Notes: generated from the letters alone by a model not told the origin. DNA of 64,000 nucleotides from Flagellimonas myxillae (GCF_023502235.1 NZ_JAMFLY010000001.1:1364001-1428000), one strand, 5' to 3'; numbered from the stretch's first letter, positions 1 to 8,737 are shown. A program made the numbers and translations.

Positions 1-593
1 CAGCCATTTTTATGTTTCATGGCTATGGTAGTAATGAAGAGGATTTATTTTCATTTGCGTCCGAATTGCCCGAAGAGCCTGTGGTAATTTCGGTGCAGGC
101 GCCTTACAGGCTGGAACCTTTTGGCCATGCCTGGTATGCCATAAATTTTGATGCGGAATACGGGAAATGGAGTGACGATGAGCAAGCGAAAGCGAGTAGG
201 GACAAAATTGTAAATTTTATTGATGAAGCTTGTGAGGCCCACAACATTGATAGGGATAATATCACTTTGTTGGGCTTTAGCCAAGGAACCATTCTGAGTT
301 ATTCCGTGGCCCTGTCCTTTCCAGAAAAAATAAAAAATGTAGTGGCCTTGAGCGGGTATGTCAATGAGAATATCTTATTGGACAACTACGACGAGAAGGA
401 CCATAGCCAACTCAATATCTATGCTTCCCATGGACAGGTAGATCAGGTGATTCCCCTCGAATGGGCACAAAAAACCCCAGACTTGTTAACCAAATTGGGC
501 ATTAACCATAAATACGAAGAGTTTCCAATAGGACATGGGGTGAGTCAACAAAATTTTTACTCATTTAGAAATTGGCTCTCCGAACACCTCTAG
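1..593 (+). CDS. alpha/beta hydrolase, phospholipase/carboxylesterase type (5' partial)
   Basis: Serine hydrolase of the YpfH/carboxylesterase family, probably cytosolic, acting on short esters or lysophospholipids. The open frame runs in from the left edge (codons from position 3 read AIF before MFHGYGSNEEDLF), so the true start lies upstream and the Met at 12 is internal. Visible are the HGYGSNEEDL oxyanion-region motif, the nucleophile elbow GFSQG, an Asp in the HGQVDQVIP segment and the catalytic His in the FPIGHGVS segment, so the whole triad is present. About 195 residues remain of an expected 210-220. It converges on the next gene and the two share the palindrome CTAG at 590-593, each using it for its own TAG stop. 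The substrate cannot be read from the sequence. Confidence 0.85.
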   Translation, partial: AIFMFHGYGSNEEDLFSFASELPEEPVVISVQAPYRLEPFGHAWYAINFDAEYGKWSDDEQAKASRDKIVNFIDEACEAHNIDRDNITLLGFSQGTILSYSVALSFPEKIKNVVALSGYVNENILLDNYDEKDHSQLNIYASHGQVDQVIPLEWAQKTPDLLTKLGINHKYEEFPIGHGVSQQNFYSFRNWLSEHL

Positions 594-1084
594 TTGCTTC
601 GGGCATACAGAAGATGGTCCAACAGGGTAAAATCAACAGAAAGGTCATCCTTTAGCTCGTATTTGATGACCAAATCCCCCCAATATTTTCCATCGGAGAA
701 ATCGGCGAGCAACCATTTATGGTTGAGCACTTTTATTTTGTTGATTTTAAAGTCACTTTCCATCCCATCATATGGAACCAAAGGATTGTTTCCTTTTTGC
801 TCGTTGGTTTCCAAAAGTTTATCCTCAATATAACGTACCGGATTCTCCAAATTTAAATGATCATAATAAGCCAAGGCATCATCGTTGTTTTCCAGGGAAA
901 AATATTGGATATCCAAAATTTTGAGTTGGGATTGTTGTACCGAATCCTTCAGTGTCGTCACTTGCTTTTCTAGCCCCTCAATGTCGGAGTTCAGGGCTTT
1001 CTGTAGGTTGCTGGCGCTCACAAACTGATACAATGCAATCAAGGCGGCAAAAACAAATAGGTAAAGAAAAATTTTACTTTTCAT
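590..1084 (-). CDS. membrane-anchored coiled-coil protein, function unknown
   Basis: 164 aa. An N-terminal hydrophobic segment (about residues 4-22) is followed by a short predicted coiled coil (about 25-60, Leu/Val heptads with charged residues) and a mixed alpha/beta C-terminal part of about 95 residues with many aromatic and acidic residues. The layout suggests an inner-membrane anchor with a periplasmic domain, or an uncleaved signal. The start lies 5 nt from the stop of the MBL-fold gene, which is upstream on the same strand, so the two are probably co-transcribed. I recognise no catalytic motif. Similar flavobacterial proteins are sometimes labelled hydrolase, but nothing in the sequence supports that. 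Confidence 0.75.
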   Translation of the reverse strand: MKSKIFLYLFVFAALIALYQFVSASNLQKALNSDIEGLEKQVTTLKDSVQQSQLKILDIQYFSLENNDDALAYYDHLNLENPVRYIEDKLLETNEQKGNNPLVPYDGMESDFKINKIKVLNHKWLLADFSDGKYWGDLVIKYELKDDLSVDFTLLDHLLYARSN

Positions 1085-1089
1085 GGTTT

Positions 1090-1857
1090 TTAAATCTTCA
1101 ATTTTAAATTATCATAGGCCAAATGCACATCTTTGGGAAGTTTTTCCTCTACTTCTTCATGGAATCCCAAAAGGTGGCTGATATGGGTGAAATATGTTTT
1201 TTTGGCACCTACCCGCTCCGCAAATTCAAGCGCTTCTTCCAAATTAAAATGGGAATGATGGGCTTGTTCCCGCAAGGCATTGACCACCAAAATCTTAACG
1301 CCCTTCATTTTCAATATTTCAGCTTCCTCCACCCGTTTCACATCCGTCAAGTACACAAAATCCCCAAAGCGATAACCGAAGACTTCCAGGCGATTGTGGT
1401 AGGCCTTAATGGGCATTACTTCCAAACCCTGCAACGCTATCGGCTGATCGGCCTTCACTTCGGTAACACTTACCGCGGGGGCTCCGGGATACCGGTCCTC
1501 ATCCGCAAAAATATAATCAAATCGCCTTTTTAGGGATTCTACCACCCGTTTATGGGCGTAAATCGGGATATCACCCTGCCTAAAAAAATAGGGTCTGATA
1601 TCGTCAATGCCAGCGGTATGGTCCGCATGTTCGTGGGTAAATAAAATACCGTCCAATTTGTTGACAGAATGGGTCAGCATCTGCTGTCTAAAATCCGGGC
1701 CGCAGTCGATAACATAGTTGAAATTGTTCCAAGAAACCAATACGGATACGCGTAGTCTTTTATCCTTTGGGTCGGTGCTCAAACATACTGGATGATTGCT
1801 TCCAATTACCGGAATTCCTTGAGAGGTTCCAGTGCCTAAAAAAGTAATGGTCAACAT
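1090..1857 (-). CDS. MBL-fold metallo-hydrolase, PhnP-like phosphodiesterase family
   Basis: 255 aa from the chosen start. Metallo-beta-lactamase fold with the metal motif THEHADH (H75, H77, D79, H80), further His ligands in the AYHNRLEVFG and THISHLLG segments, and the N-terminal signature FLGTGTSQGIP that is typical of PhnP-type cyclic or phosphodiester hydrolases. Cytosolic, no signal peptide. An upstream TTG (1875) and two ATGs (1866, 1857) are in frame. I chose 1857 because a -7 element (TAATTTTG, 1873-1880 minus) overlaps the TTG and because family members begin directly with the first beta strand. No phosphonate genes are nearby, so a role in phosphonate breakdown is not implied; general phosphodiester or RNA-related turnover is possible. 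Confidence 0.85.
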   Translation of the reverse strand: MLTITFLGTGTSQGIPVIGSNHPVCLSTDPKDKRLRVSVLVSWNNFNYVIDCGPDFRQQMLTHSVNKLDGILFTHEHADHTAGIDDIRPYFFRQGDIPIYAHKRVVESLKRRFDYIFADEDRYPGAPAVSVTEVKADQPIALQGLEVMPIKAYHNRLEVFGYRFGDFVYLTDVKRVEEAEILKMKGVKILVVNALREQAHHSHFNLEEALEFAERVGAKKTYFTHISHLLGFHEEVEEKLPKDVHLAYDNLKLKI

Positions 1858-1872
1858 CTCATCCATGGAATC

Positions 1873-1880
1873 CAAAATTA
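1873..1880 (-). promoter_or_regulatory. -7 element TAATTTTG of the MBL-hydrolase gene
   Basis: Reads TAATTTTG on the minus strand, matching the Bacteroidota TAnnTTTG element, 15 nt before the chosen ATG at 1857. No clear -33 element is seen. Confidence 0.45.
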
Positions 1881-1914
1881 TAACTTATTTATTTAATAGA
1901 TTTAATGAAGAGTG

Positions 1915-1922
1915 TAACTTTG
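1915..1922 (+). promoter_or_regulatory. -7 element TAACTTTG of the 485-aa gene
   Basis: Exact match to TAnnTTTG, 21 nt before the ATG at 1944. The -33 region is AT-rich without a TTTG. Confidence 0.5.
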
Positions 1923-1943
1923 TTTTCATAAATATCTACGGTT

Positions 1944-3401
1944 ATGTCCACTGTTAAGACTACAGCAAATGCCTTTGAAAATATTCCATCCATAAAGGCA
2001 AAGACTTTGAGAATAAATCTAAACCCCAACATTTATGGAACGTTCGCAGAGATAGGTGCCGGACAAGAGACTGCCCGTCAGTTTTTTAGGGCAGGGGGTG
2101 CATCAGGGACAATAGCCAAGGCGATGAGTGCTTACGATAAGTCGTTCAGTGATGCCATCTATGGGATAGAGCACGACGGAAGATATGTGACCCAGTCCCG
2201 GCTTAAAAAAATGTTGGCCCACGAAATGCGGCTTGTAGAGGAACGGATCAGTCGGGAGAACAATCCGGATTACCTGTTCTTTTCTTTTGCAAATACCGTG
2301 GCCACCATCGACTTTTCCAAGCGGTACAAAGGACATGGCTGGGTAGGTATCCGTTTTCAACTGGACCCTAAACAAAAGGAGTTCGATGAAATAGTGCTTC
2401 ATATTCGATTTAAGCAAAACGAAGCGAGACTGCAGCAAGAAACCTTGGGTATTTTAGGAGTAAACCTGATTTATGGGGCATTCTTTAAATATCACAAGCC
2501 CAAAAAATTATTGAAATACCTCTATGATCATATAGATCGCGACACCATTGAAATTGACATGGTCAATTTTACAGGCCCGCACTTTAAGGATGTGGACAAC
2601 CGCTTGATGAGTTTGCAGCTTATCCGAAACGATATGACGGATGCGGTAATGTTCGGCCCTGATGGCAACAACCTATTGCCGGCAGCGGTACTGTATAAAA
2701 AGAGCATTTTGGCTCTAAGGGGAAGTTTCCGGCCAGTGACCAAGGTAAATATGGACATGTTTCAGAAGTCCTATGATATTTTTATTCGGGAGCAGACCGT
2801 GGAATATGAAAATACCATTGTGGTTTTTGAGATTACCCTGTCGAACCTGAAAGCCTCTGGGGAAATTGACGAACAAGACTTTATGGACCGGGCGGAATTG
2901 CTCTGTTCTTTGGGACACACGGTACTGATCTCCAATTTCAAGGAGTACTATAAGCTCGTGGAGTACTTTAATAATTATACCAAGGCCAAAATTGGAATTA
3001 CCATGGGTGTTAACAACTTGGTCGATGTTTTTGATGAAAAATACTACCGTCATTTGAGCGGCGGTATCCTTGAAGCCTTTGGTAAATTGTTCTTTAAAGA
3101 TTTGAAGGTTTATCTATATCCTATGAAAGATGCTGAAACGGGACAGGTGATGACCAGCAACAACGTGAAGGTGCACCCACGGATGAAGGAACTTTACAAG
3201 TTCTTTAAGTACAATGGAAAAGTAATGGACATTATTGATTACGACCCAGATATCATGCACATTTTCTCAAGGGAGGTATTGCGACGCATTACCAACGGTG
3301 AGGAAGGCTGGGAAGAAATGCTGCCCGAAGGAATTGCTGAAGTGATAAAGGAAAAGCAGCTTTTTACCAAAAAGACCCTTCCGGAGAAAGAAGAAGCTTA
3401 A
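1944..3401 (+). CDS. conserved cytosolic protein of unknown function (485 aa)
   Basis: No signal peptide and no membrane segment. The protein is rich in aromatic and charged residues and soluble in character. It opens with a Gly-rich segment (FAEIGAGQETARQFF, about residues 34-48) that superficially resembles a nucleotide or SAM loop, then a long alpha/beta region with conserved-looking stretches such as NFTGPHFKDVDNRLM, PDGNNLLP and MGVNNLVDVFDEKYYRHLSGG. It is preceded by its own promoter and stands alone. I recall homologues across Bacteroidota carrying database names such as nicotinate-nucleotide adenylyltransferase or TonB-dependent receptor. Neither fits: there is no HxGH/HIGH motif, no signal peptide and no barrel. 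Function is unknown; the gene itself is certain. Confidence 0.85.
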   Translation: MSTVKTTANAFENIPSIKAKTLRINLNPNIYGTFAEIGAGQETARQFFRAGGASGTIAKAMSAYDKSFSDAIYGIEHDGRYVTQSRLKKMLAHEMRLVEERISRENNPDYLFFSFANTVATIDFSKRYKGHGWVGIRFQLDPKQKEFDEIVLHIRFKQNEARLQQETLGILGVNLIYGAFFKYHKPKKLLKYLYDHIDRDTIEIDMVNFTGPHFKDVDNRLMSLQLIRNDMTDAVMFGPDGNNLLPAAVLYKKSILALRGSFRPVTKVNMDMFQKSYDIFIREQTVEYENTIVVFEITLSNLKASGEIDEQDFMDRAELLCSLGHTVLISNFKEYYKLVEYFNNYTKAKIGITMGVNNLVDVFDEKYYRHLSGGILEAFGKLFFKDLKVYLYPMKDAETGQVMTSNNVKVHPRMKELYKFFKYNGKVMDIIDYDPDIMHIFSREVLRRITNGEEGWEEMLPEGIAEVIKEKQLFTKKTLPEKEEA

Positions 3402-3420
3402 TCCAGCAAACGTTTCCGAA

Positions 3421-3873
3421 CTAATCCACGATTTGGGCGGCGTGGTTTTTGGCCTTTACCTTGTCAATGACCTTCTCCACTACCCCATTTTCATCAATAA
3501 CGAAGGTAATTCGATGGATTCCGTCATATTCCCTTCCCATAAACTTTTTGGGACCCCAAACACCAAAGGTGTTTATGACCGCATGATCCGTATCGGCAAG
3601 CAAAGGATAGGGGAAATTGAATTTATTCCTAAAATTGGTCTGTTTTTTTTCGGTATCGGCACTTACACCCAAAATTTCATATCCCGCATCTTGAAGGTCG
3701 GCATAGTGGTCCCTTAAATTACAGGCTTCCACGGTACAAGTTGGTGTATTTGCCCTTGGATAGAAAAAGACTACCAATTTCTTGCCATGGTAATCGCTAA
3801 GTTTAATTGTGTTTCCATCTTGGTCTTTTGCTGAAAATTCTGGTACTTTATCCCCTACTTTTAAGGTATTCAT
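3421..3873 (-). CDS. bcp: thioredoxin-dependent thiol peroxidase, peroxiredoxin Q/Bcp family
   Basis: 150 aa from the Met at 3873; an upstream in-frame ATG at 3879 would add two residues. It reduces hydrogen and organic peroxides with electrons from thioredoxin. The active-site loop reads YPRANTPTCTVEACNLRD: peroxidatic Cys46 and resolving Cys51 five residues later, the 2-Cys BCP arrangement. The usual TPGCT is TPTCT here. The fold, VGDKVPEFSAKDQDG start and GVWGPKKFMG segment are typical, and length matches the family (about 150). Transcribed divergently from nth, with a promoter in the 55-nt gap, and convergent with the 485-aa gene. Confidence 0.95.
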   Translation of the reverse strand: MNTLKVGDKVPEFSAKDQDGNTIKLSDYHGKKLVVFFYPRANTPTCTVEACNLRDHYADLQDAGYEILGVSADTEKKQTNFRNKFNFPYPLLADTDHAVINTFGVWGPKKFMGREYDGIHRITFVIDENGVVEKVIDKVKAKNHAAQIVD

Positions 3874-3913
3874 GTGCAAATGCCTTTAAATCAATTGTTT
3901 AATTTATTTTAAA

Positions 3914-3940
3914 CAAAGTTAAACAAAAATGACGAAACAA
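3914..3940 (-). promoter_or_regulatory. promoter of bcp (TTG / TAACTTTG)
   Basis: Minus strand: TTG (3940-3938), 16 nt, then TAACTTTG (3921-3914). The -7 matches TAnnTTTG exactly. The element overlaps the start of the divergent nth gene. Confidence 0.5.
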
Positions 3941-4591
3941 GAAAAGGTAGATTTTACCTTAAAGACATTGGATAAGCTTTATCCGACCATTCCCATCCCA
4001 TTGGATCACAGAGACCCATATACGTTGTTGATTGCAGTGTTGCTATCTGCCCAAAGTACGGATGTGCGGGTCAACCAGATTACGCCAATCTTGTTTGCAA
4101 AAGCTGACAATCCTTATGCCATGGTAAAACTGACTGTGGATGAAATCCGGGATATTATCCGACCCGTGGGACTTTCTCCAATGAAATCCAAAGGCATCCA
4201 TGGCTTATCCCAGATACTTATTGATAAGTACAACGGTGAGGTTCCCCAAGAAATTGAACTGCTGGAAGAACTGCCTGCCGTGGGTCATAAAACAGCCAGT
4301 GTTGTGGTATCCCAAGCCTTTGGCATTCCAGCTTTTCCTGTGGATACGCACATCCATAGGCTCATGTATCGTTGGGGGTTTAGCAATGGGAAAAACGTTG
4401 TTCAAACGGAAAAAGATGCCAAAAGACTGTTCCCAATAGAGGTTTGGAATAAACTGCATCTACAGATTATCTGGTACGGAAGGGAATATTCCCCTGCACG
4501 AGGCTGGGATTTGGAAAAGGACGTGATTACCAGTACCATTGGTAGAAAAACTGTCCTGACGGAATACCATAAAAGCAAAAAAGGCCGCTAA
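3929..4591 (+). CDS. nth: endonuclease III (DNA glycosylase/AP lyase) lacking the [4Fe-4S] cysteines
   Basis: 220 aa. Base-excision repair enzyme removing oxidised pyrimidines and cleaving abasic sites. The helix-hairpin-helix LPAVGHKTA with catalytic Lys121 and the VDTHIHRL strand with catalytic Asp139 are intact, at almost the E. coli positions (Lys120, Asp138). The C-terminal C-x6-C-x2-C-x5-C iron-sulfur loop is absent: where it would lie the protein reads IWYGREYSPARGWDLEKD, and the whole protein has no cysteine at all. The catalytic core is normal, so I call it a functional cluster-less Nth rather than a pseudogene. Followed immediately by a terminator whose stem includes the stop codon region. 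Confidence 0.92.
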   Translation: MTKQEKVDFTLKTLDKLYPTIPIPLDHRDPYTLLIAVLLSAQSTDVRVNQITPILFAKADNPYAMVKLTVDEIRDIIRPVGLSPMKSKGIHGLSQILIDKYNGEVPQEIELLEELPAVGHKTASVVVSQAFGIPAFPVDTHIHRLMYRWGFSNGKNVVQTEKDAKRLFPIEVWNKLHLQIIWYGREYSPARGWDLEKDVITSTIGRKTVLTEYHKSKKGR

Positions 4592-4605
4592 TTGCGGCCC
4601 TTTTT
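4583..4605 (+). terminator. intrinsic terminator of nth
   Basis: Stem GGCCGC (4583-4588) / GCGGCC (4594-4599), loop TAATT that contains the nth stop, then five T. Compact and GC-rich. Confidence 0.8.
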
Positions 4606-4623
4606 GTGAAGTTTTTTAAGTAA

Positions 4624-4767
4624 TTAATTCAAAGCAACTTCAAATTTGTGTTTTCTTCCGTCAACCACGTGGATTGACTTGGAATAGTTCAATAGGAAAT
4701 CGATTTTTTCCCTTCTTGTCTTTACCGTTTTAACGGTTTCTTGTTCTTCAGAGTAAATGTTTTCCAT
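4624..4767 (-). CDS. small acidic/basic protein of 47 aa, unknown function
   Basis: ATG at 4767, TAA at 4624-4626. The protein starts MENIYSEEQETVKTVKTRRE, is highly charged, and ends in KHKFEVALN; no hydrophobic segment, so probably a cytosolic small protein. Codon use looks like that of its neighbours and the frame fills the gap between the nth terminator and the sigma-factor gene. It lies downstream of the sigma factor on the same strand with a 72-nt spacer, so it could be co-transcribed. It is too short for confident homology by eye. Confidence 0.55.
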   Translation of the reverse strand: MENIYSEEQETVKTVKTRREKIDFLLNYSKSIHVVDGRKHKFEVALN

Positions 4768-4839
4768 ATTCTAGCATAAATGTTACAATTAGATAACGGC
4801 GCTAGAATTGAAATATTGTCGTGTTCGATGGAATGCAGA

Positions 4840-5421
4840 TTAATTCGTTAAAACGATATTATTGCGGTCCACTATTTTTCTGAGGTTGATCAATGCGTAA
4901 CGCATTCTTCCCAAGGCGGTGTTGATACTGACGCCTGTATTTTCGGAAATCTCCTTGAAACTCATATCCTTATAGATACGCATCATTAAAACTTCCTTCT
5001 GATCTTCGGGCAATTCCTCGATCAATAGGGAAAGGTCGCTATCAATTTGATCTTTGATGATCTGTTTCTCCGCATTGAGCTTCTCATCCTTGATGACTGA
5101 AAAGATGTTGAAGTCGTCGCTCCCCTCAAACTTGGGCATTCTTTTGTTCTTCCTAAAATGATCTATGATCAGGTTGTGCGCAATTCGCATTACCCAGGGC
5201 AGAAATTTACCTTCCTCACTATAGGAACCCCTTTTAAGTGTTTTGATTACCTTAATGAAGGTATCCTGAAAAATATCTTCAGCAACATCCCGATCTAAAA
5301 CTTTGGAATAAATAAAGCTGGAAATTCTTTGGTTATGCCTGTTGATTAGGGTCTCAAGGGATTTTTCGTCCCCGGCAATGTAATTCTTCACTAATATCGA
5401 GTCATCAATCTGTAGTTCCAT
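4840..5421 (-). CDS. ECF-type RNA polymerase sigma factor
   Basis: 193 aa from the Met at 5421 (MELQIDDS); an ATG ten codons upstream (5451) is less likely because family members start just before the region-2 helix. Region 2 reads ILVKNYIAGDEKSLETLINR ... DVAEDIFQDTFIKV (region 2.2 core binding), and region 2.4 PWVMRIAHNLIIDHFRKNKR contacts the -10. Region 4 is LPEDQKEVLMMRIYKDMSFK followed by an HTH ending NTALGRMRYALINLRK. No anti-sigma gene is adjacent, unlike FecI-type systems, so control is probably by expression or by unlinked factors. The gene is divergent from uvrA across a 249-nt gap. Confidence 0.92.
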   Translation of the reverse strand: MELQIDDSILVKNYIAGDEKSLETLINRHNQRISSFIYSKVLDRDVAEDIFQDTFIKVIKTLKRGSYSEEGKFLPWVMRIAHNLIIDHFRKNKRMPKFEGSDDFNIFSVIKDEKLNAEKQIIKDQIDSDLSLLIEELPEDQKEVLMMRIYKDMSFKEISENTGVSINTALGRMRYALINLRKIVDRNNIVLTN

Positions 5422-5644
5422 ACAAATTACTTTTTTGGTTATAATCGCCAACCATCCATTACCTACGAAGGGTTGCGAGTTATTAGCTTAATTTTAAAAA
5501 AGTAATTATTTCTGTATAGGCCTATCAGCGTTTTAATTACAAACCAAATATAGAAAAACAGTGTGCCCGTAAAAAAACAATGTTGTGATTTGGGCTTTTT
5601 CCGATGTTAACTCATGCAATATACGTATTAAGTGCCGTGTACCG

Positions 5645-5652
5645 TATCTTTG
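5645..5652 (+). promoter_or_regulatory. -7 element TATCTTTG of uvrA
   Basis: Exact TAnnTTTG, 18 nt before the uvrA ATG. No TTG at the expected -33 distance. Confidence 0.5.
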
Positions 5653-5670
5653 GGTCTCAAATTTTAACAT

Positions 5671-8448
5671 ATGACATCGGTCGACCACATAGATCCCAAG
5701 AAAAACATCATCATAAAAGGTGCCAAACTTCACAACCTCAAGAACATCGATGTCGTTATTCCCAGGAACAAGCTGGTTGTCATTACCGGCTTGTCCGGCT
5801 CCGGAAAGTCTAGTTTGGCTTTCGATACCCTTTATGCAGAGGGACAAAGACGTTATGTGGAGAGCCTTTCTTCCTATGCCCGGCAGTTTCTTGGAAAACT
5901 GGACAAGCCCAAAGTGGATTATATAAAAGGTATTGCACCGGCCATAGCCATTGAGCAAAAAGTAAACTCGACCAACCCACGGTCTACAGTGGGCACCACT
6001 ACCGAAATCTATGATTACCTTAAACTACTATTTGCCCGGATTGGCAAGACCATCTCTCCTATTTCAGGCAAGGAAGTCAAAAAAAATACGGTCACGGATG
6101 TTATCGACCATATTAAATCCTTAAAGGAAGGTAGCAAACTTCTTCTGTTGGCCCCTATACATATTAAAGAAGATAGGGACCCAATTAAATCGTTGGAACT
6201 ATTCTCCAAACAGGGATATGCGAGAATTAAACACAAGGGTGACGTAATCCGGATAGACCAAGCCCCCAAGGATATCGGTAGGAAGTTTGATTTGGTGGTG
6301 GACCGAATCATTATCAAGGACGATGAGGATTTTTACAATCGCTTGGGCAACGCTGTCGACAATGCCTATTTTGAGGGCAAGGGTCAATGTGGTATAGAGA
6401 ATCTGGAAAATGGGGAAATCAAGACCTTCAGTAACCAGTTTGAGCTTGATGGGATGAAATTCCTGGAGCCTAACGTGCATCTGTTTAGCTTCAACAATCC
6501 CTATGGGGCCTGCCCCAAATGCGAGGGATATGGGGATGTGATCGGGATTGATGGGGATTTGGTTGTACCAAATACTTCGCTTTCCGTATACGAAAATGCT
6601 GTTTTTCCATGGCGTGGCGAGAGTATGTCGTGGTACCGGGACCAATTGGTCAACTCGGCCTATAAATTTGATTTTCCTATTCATAAACCCTGGTTTGAAC
6701 TTACCGAAGCACAGCAACAATTGGTGTGGGACGGTAATGAACACTTTACAGGTCTGAATGGATTTTTCCAATTGTTGGAGGAAAAAAGCTATAAAATCCA
6801 AAATCGGGTGATGCTTTCCCGCTATAGAGGAAAGACCAAATGTACGGTATGCAAAGGAAAGCGATTACGCAAGGAAGCCAATTATGTGAAAGTTGGAGGT
6901 TATTCCATTTCGGACCTGATCGAACTACCCATAAAAAAATTGATTCCCTTTTTTGAGGAACTACAATTGTCTGGCAACGACCATAAAATAGCCAAACGGC
7001 TCTTAAAGGAAATCACTACCCGACTGGATTTCTTGAGCAAAGTAGGGCTGAGCTATCTCACCTTGAACCGGAAATCCAACACCTTATCGGGCGGGGAAAG
7101 CCAACGCATCAACTTGGCGACATCCCTAGGTAGTAGCTTGGTGGGTTCCATGTACATTTTGGATGAACCCAGCATTGGGCTGCACCCCAAAGACACCGAG
7201 AATCTGATTGAAGTATTGCAATCCCTTCGGGATTTGGGCAATACGGTAATTGTGGTGGAGCACGACGAAGATATCATGAAAGCTGCGGATGAAGTTATCG
7301 ATATTGGGCCCGAAGCGGGAACCTTGGGGGGCGAAGTGGTGGCTACCGGAAATTTGGATAAAATTCTTCAGGCCAATTCCCTCACTGCAGATTATTTAAA
7401 TGGAACCAAAGAAATCACAGTGCCCGCTGAACGTAGGAATTCCAAAAACTACATCCAAATTGTTGGGGCAAGAGAAAACAACCTAAAAAATATTGATGTT
7501 ACTTTTCCGCTGAATATGCTTACTGTTGTCACTGGGGTTTCCGGGAGCGGTAAAAGTACCTTGGTAAAGAAAATCTTATATCCTTCTATATTGAAGGAAG
7601 TAGGGGGTTATGGCGAAAAAGCGGGTCAGTTTACCAAAATTGAAGGGAAATATGCCCATATCAAACATGTGGAATTTGTAGATCAAAACCCGATAGGACG
7701 TTCCTCCCGTTCCAATCCGGTCACTTATATCAAGGCCTATGATGATATCCGAAGTTTATTCGCTTCGCAAAAGCTGAGCAAACTTAGGGGTTACCAAGCC
7801 AAACATTTTTCTTTTAATGTGGATGGTGGACGCTGTGAAAAATGCAAGGGAGAAGGGGAAATCACGGTGGAAATGCAGTTTATGGCCGATGTACATTTGG
7901 AATGTGATGTATGTGGCGGCAAACGTTTTAAGAAGGAAATTCTTGAGGTAAAGTATGAAGGCAAGAGCATTGACGACATCCTGAATCTGACCATAGATGA
8001 GGCGATTGATCATTTTAAGGCATTCAACAAAGATAAAATTGTAAACAAGCTACAACCTTTGCAGGATGTGGGCTTGGGCTATGTGACCTTGGGGCAGTCC
8101 TCCTCTACCCTATCTGGTGGGGAAGCCCAACGTATTAAACTGGCCTCCTTTCTAGTGAAGGGGAACACCAAGGAAAAGGCATTGTTCATCTTCGATGAAC
8201 CCACGACCGGACTTCATTTCCACGATATTAAGAAACTACTGAAATCCTTTGATGAGTTGATTGCCAAAGGGCATTCCGTTCTGGTGATTGAGCACAATAT
8301 TGAGATGATCAAATGTGCGGACTATATTATAGACCTGGGACCCGAAGGTGGGGAAAATGGCGGCAACTTGGTCGCTGAAGGCACTCCAGAAGAATTGGTA
8401 CAAAACAAAGAATCCATTACCGCTAAATACCTTGGAGAAAAAGTTTGA
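5671..8448 (+). CDS. uvrA: excinuclease ABC subunit A
   Basis: 925 aa, normal length for UvrA, the damage-sensing ATPase that loads UvrB in nucleotide-excision repair. Two ABC ATPase halves: Walker [10 protein letters not shown] (near residue 41) and GVSGSGKST (near 625), signatures LSGGESQR and LSGGEAQR, Walker [12 protein letters not shown] and [11 protein letters not shown]. The C-terminal zinc finger is complete (CEKC ... CDVC). The first finger keeps only its second CxxC (GACPKCEG); the first pair is replaced by FELDGMKF, so it cannot be a standard C4 site. A further CTVC pair follows about 110 residues later. Single gene with its own promoter, no terminator seen before the downstream repeats. 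Confidence 0.97.
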   Translation: MTSVDHIDPKKNIIIKGAKLHNLKNIDVVIPRNKLVVITGLSGSGKSSLAFDTLYAEGQRRYVESLSSYARQFLGKLDKPKVDYIKGIAPAIAIEQKVNSTNPRSTVGTTTEIYDYLKLLFARIGKTISPISGKEVKKNTVTDVIDHIKSLKEGSKLLLLAPIHIKEDRDPIKSLELFSKQGYARIKHKGDVIRIDQAPKDIGRKFDLVVDRIIIKDDEDFYNRLGNAVDNAYFEGKGQCGIENLENGEIKTFSNQFELDGMKFLEPNVHLFSFNNPYGACPKCEGYGDVIGIDGDLVVPNTSLSVYENAVFPWRGESMSWYRDQLVNSAYKFDFPIHKPWFELTEAQQQLVWDGNEHFTGLNGFFQLLEEKSYKIQNRVMLSRYRGKTKCTVCKGKRLRKEANYVKVGGYSISDLIELPIKKLIPFFEELQLSGNDHKIAKRLLKEITTRLDFLSKVGLSYLTLNRKSNTLSGGESQRINLATSLGSSLVGSMYILDEPSIGLHPKDTENLIEVLQSLRDLGNTVIVVEHDEDIMKAADEVIDIGPEAGTLGGEVVATGNLDKILQANSLTADYLNGTKEITVPAERRNSKNYIQIVGARENNLKNIDVTFPLNMLTVVTGVSGSGKSTLVKKILYPSILKEVGGYGEKAGQFTKIEGKYAHIKHVEFVDQNPIGRSSRSNPVTYIKAYDDIRSLFASQKLSKLRGYQAKHFSFNVDGGRCEKCKGEGEITVEMQFMADVHLECDVCGGKRFKKEILEVKYEGKSIDDILNLTIDEAIDHFKAFNKDKIVNKLQPLQDVGLGYVTLGQSSSTLSGGEAQRIKLASFLVKGNTKEKALFIFDEPTTGLHFHDIKKLLKSFDELIAKGHSVLVIEHNIEMIKCADYIIDLGPEGGENGGNLVAEGTPEELVQNKESITAKYLGEKV

Positions 8449-8472
8449 TACAAGTACAAGATTCAAACAATA

Positions 8473-8520
8473 GTTCAAGTTCAAGTTCAAACTCAAGTTC
8501 AAGTTCAAGTTCAAAATCAA
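8473..8520. repeat. hexanucleotide tandem repeat (GTTCAA)8
   Basis: Eight consecutive 6-bp units: six exact GTTCAA, one ACTCAA and one AATCAA. It starts 25 nt after the uvrA stop. A simple-sequence tract of this type can change length by slippage. Confidence 0.9.
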
Positions 8521-8638
8521 CACCCTTAACCCTTTACCCAAATATCCAAGATTCAAAAGTTTTTGGTTCTAGATGTTGAATGTTAAATTTTGAATTCATC
8601 CATCATTCAGCATCAAAAATTCCCAATCAAAATTGCTC

Positions 8639-8673
8639 ATTGTTAATTGTTTATTGTTCATTGTTTATTGTTC
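8639..8673. repeat. heptamer tandem repeat ATTGTTN x5
   Basis: Five perfect 7-bp units ATTGTT followed by A, T, C, T, C. The same unit type recurs at 32219-32267 and 35894-35935. Confidence 0.85.
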
Positions 8674-8737
8674 ACTGACCTCTGACACCAAACACCCAAC
8701 CTCCGGCTCGCGACCAAATCCATTCCTAAAATAACCC

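Noticed and set aside
1944..3401. Naming as nicotinate-nucleotide adenylyltransferase or TonB-dependent receptor
   Set aside because: No HxGH motif, no signal peptide, no barrel.
3402..3420. Hairpin terminator between the 485-aa gene and bcp
   Set aside because: Only a short AAACGTTT palindrome without GC stem or T run.
8236..8556. 106-aa minus-strand frame with Leu-Asn repeats
   Set aside because: Reflects the GTTCAA hexamer and lies over the uvrA 3' end; no start signal.
8473..8673. Possible CRISPR-like array
   Set aside because: Units of 6 and 7 bp with no spacers; simple tandem repeats.
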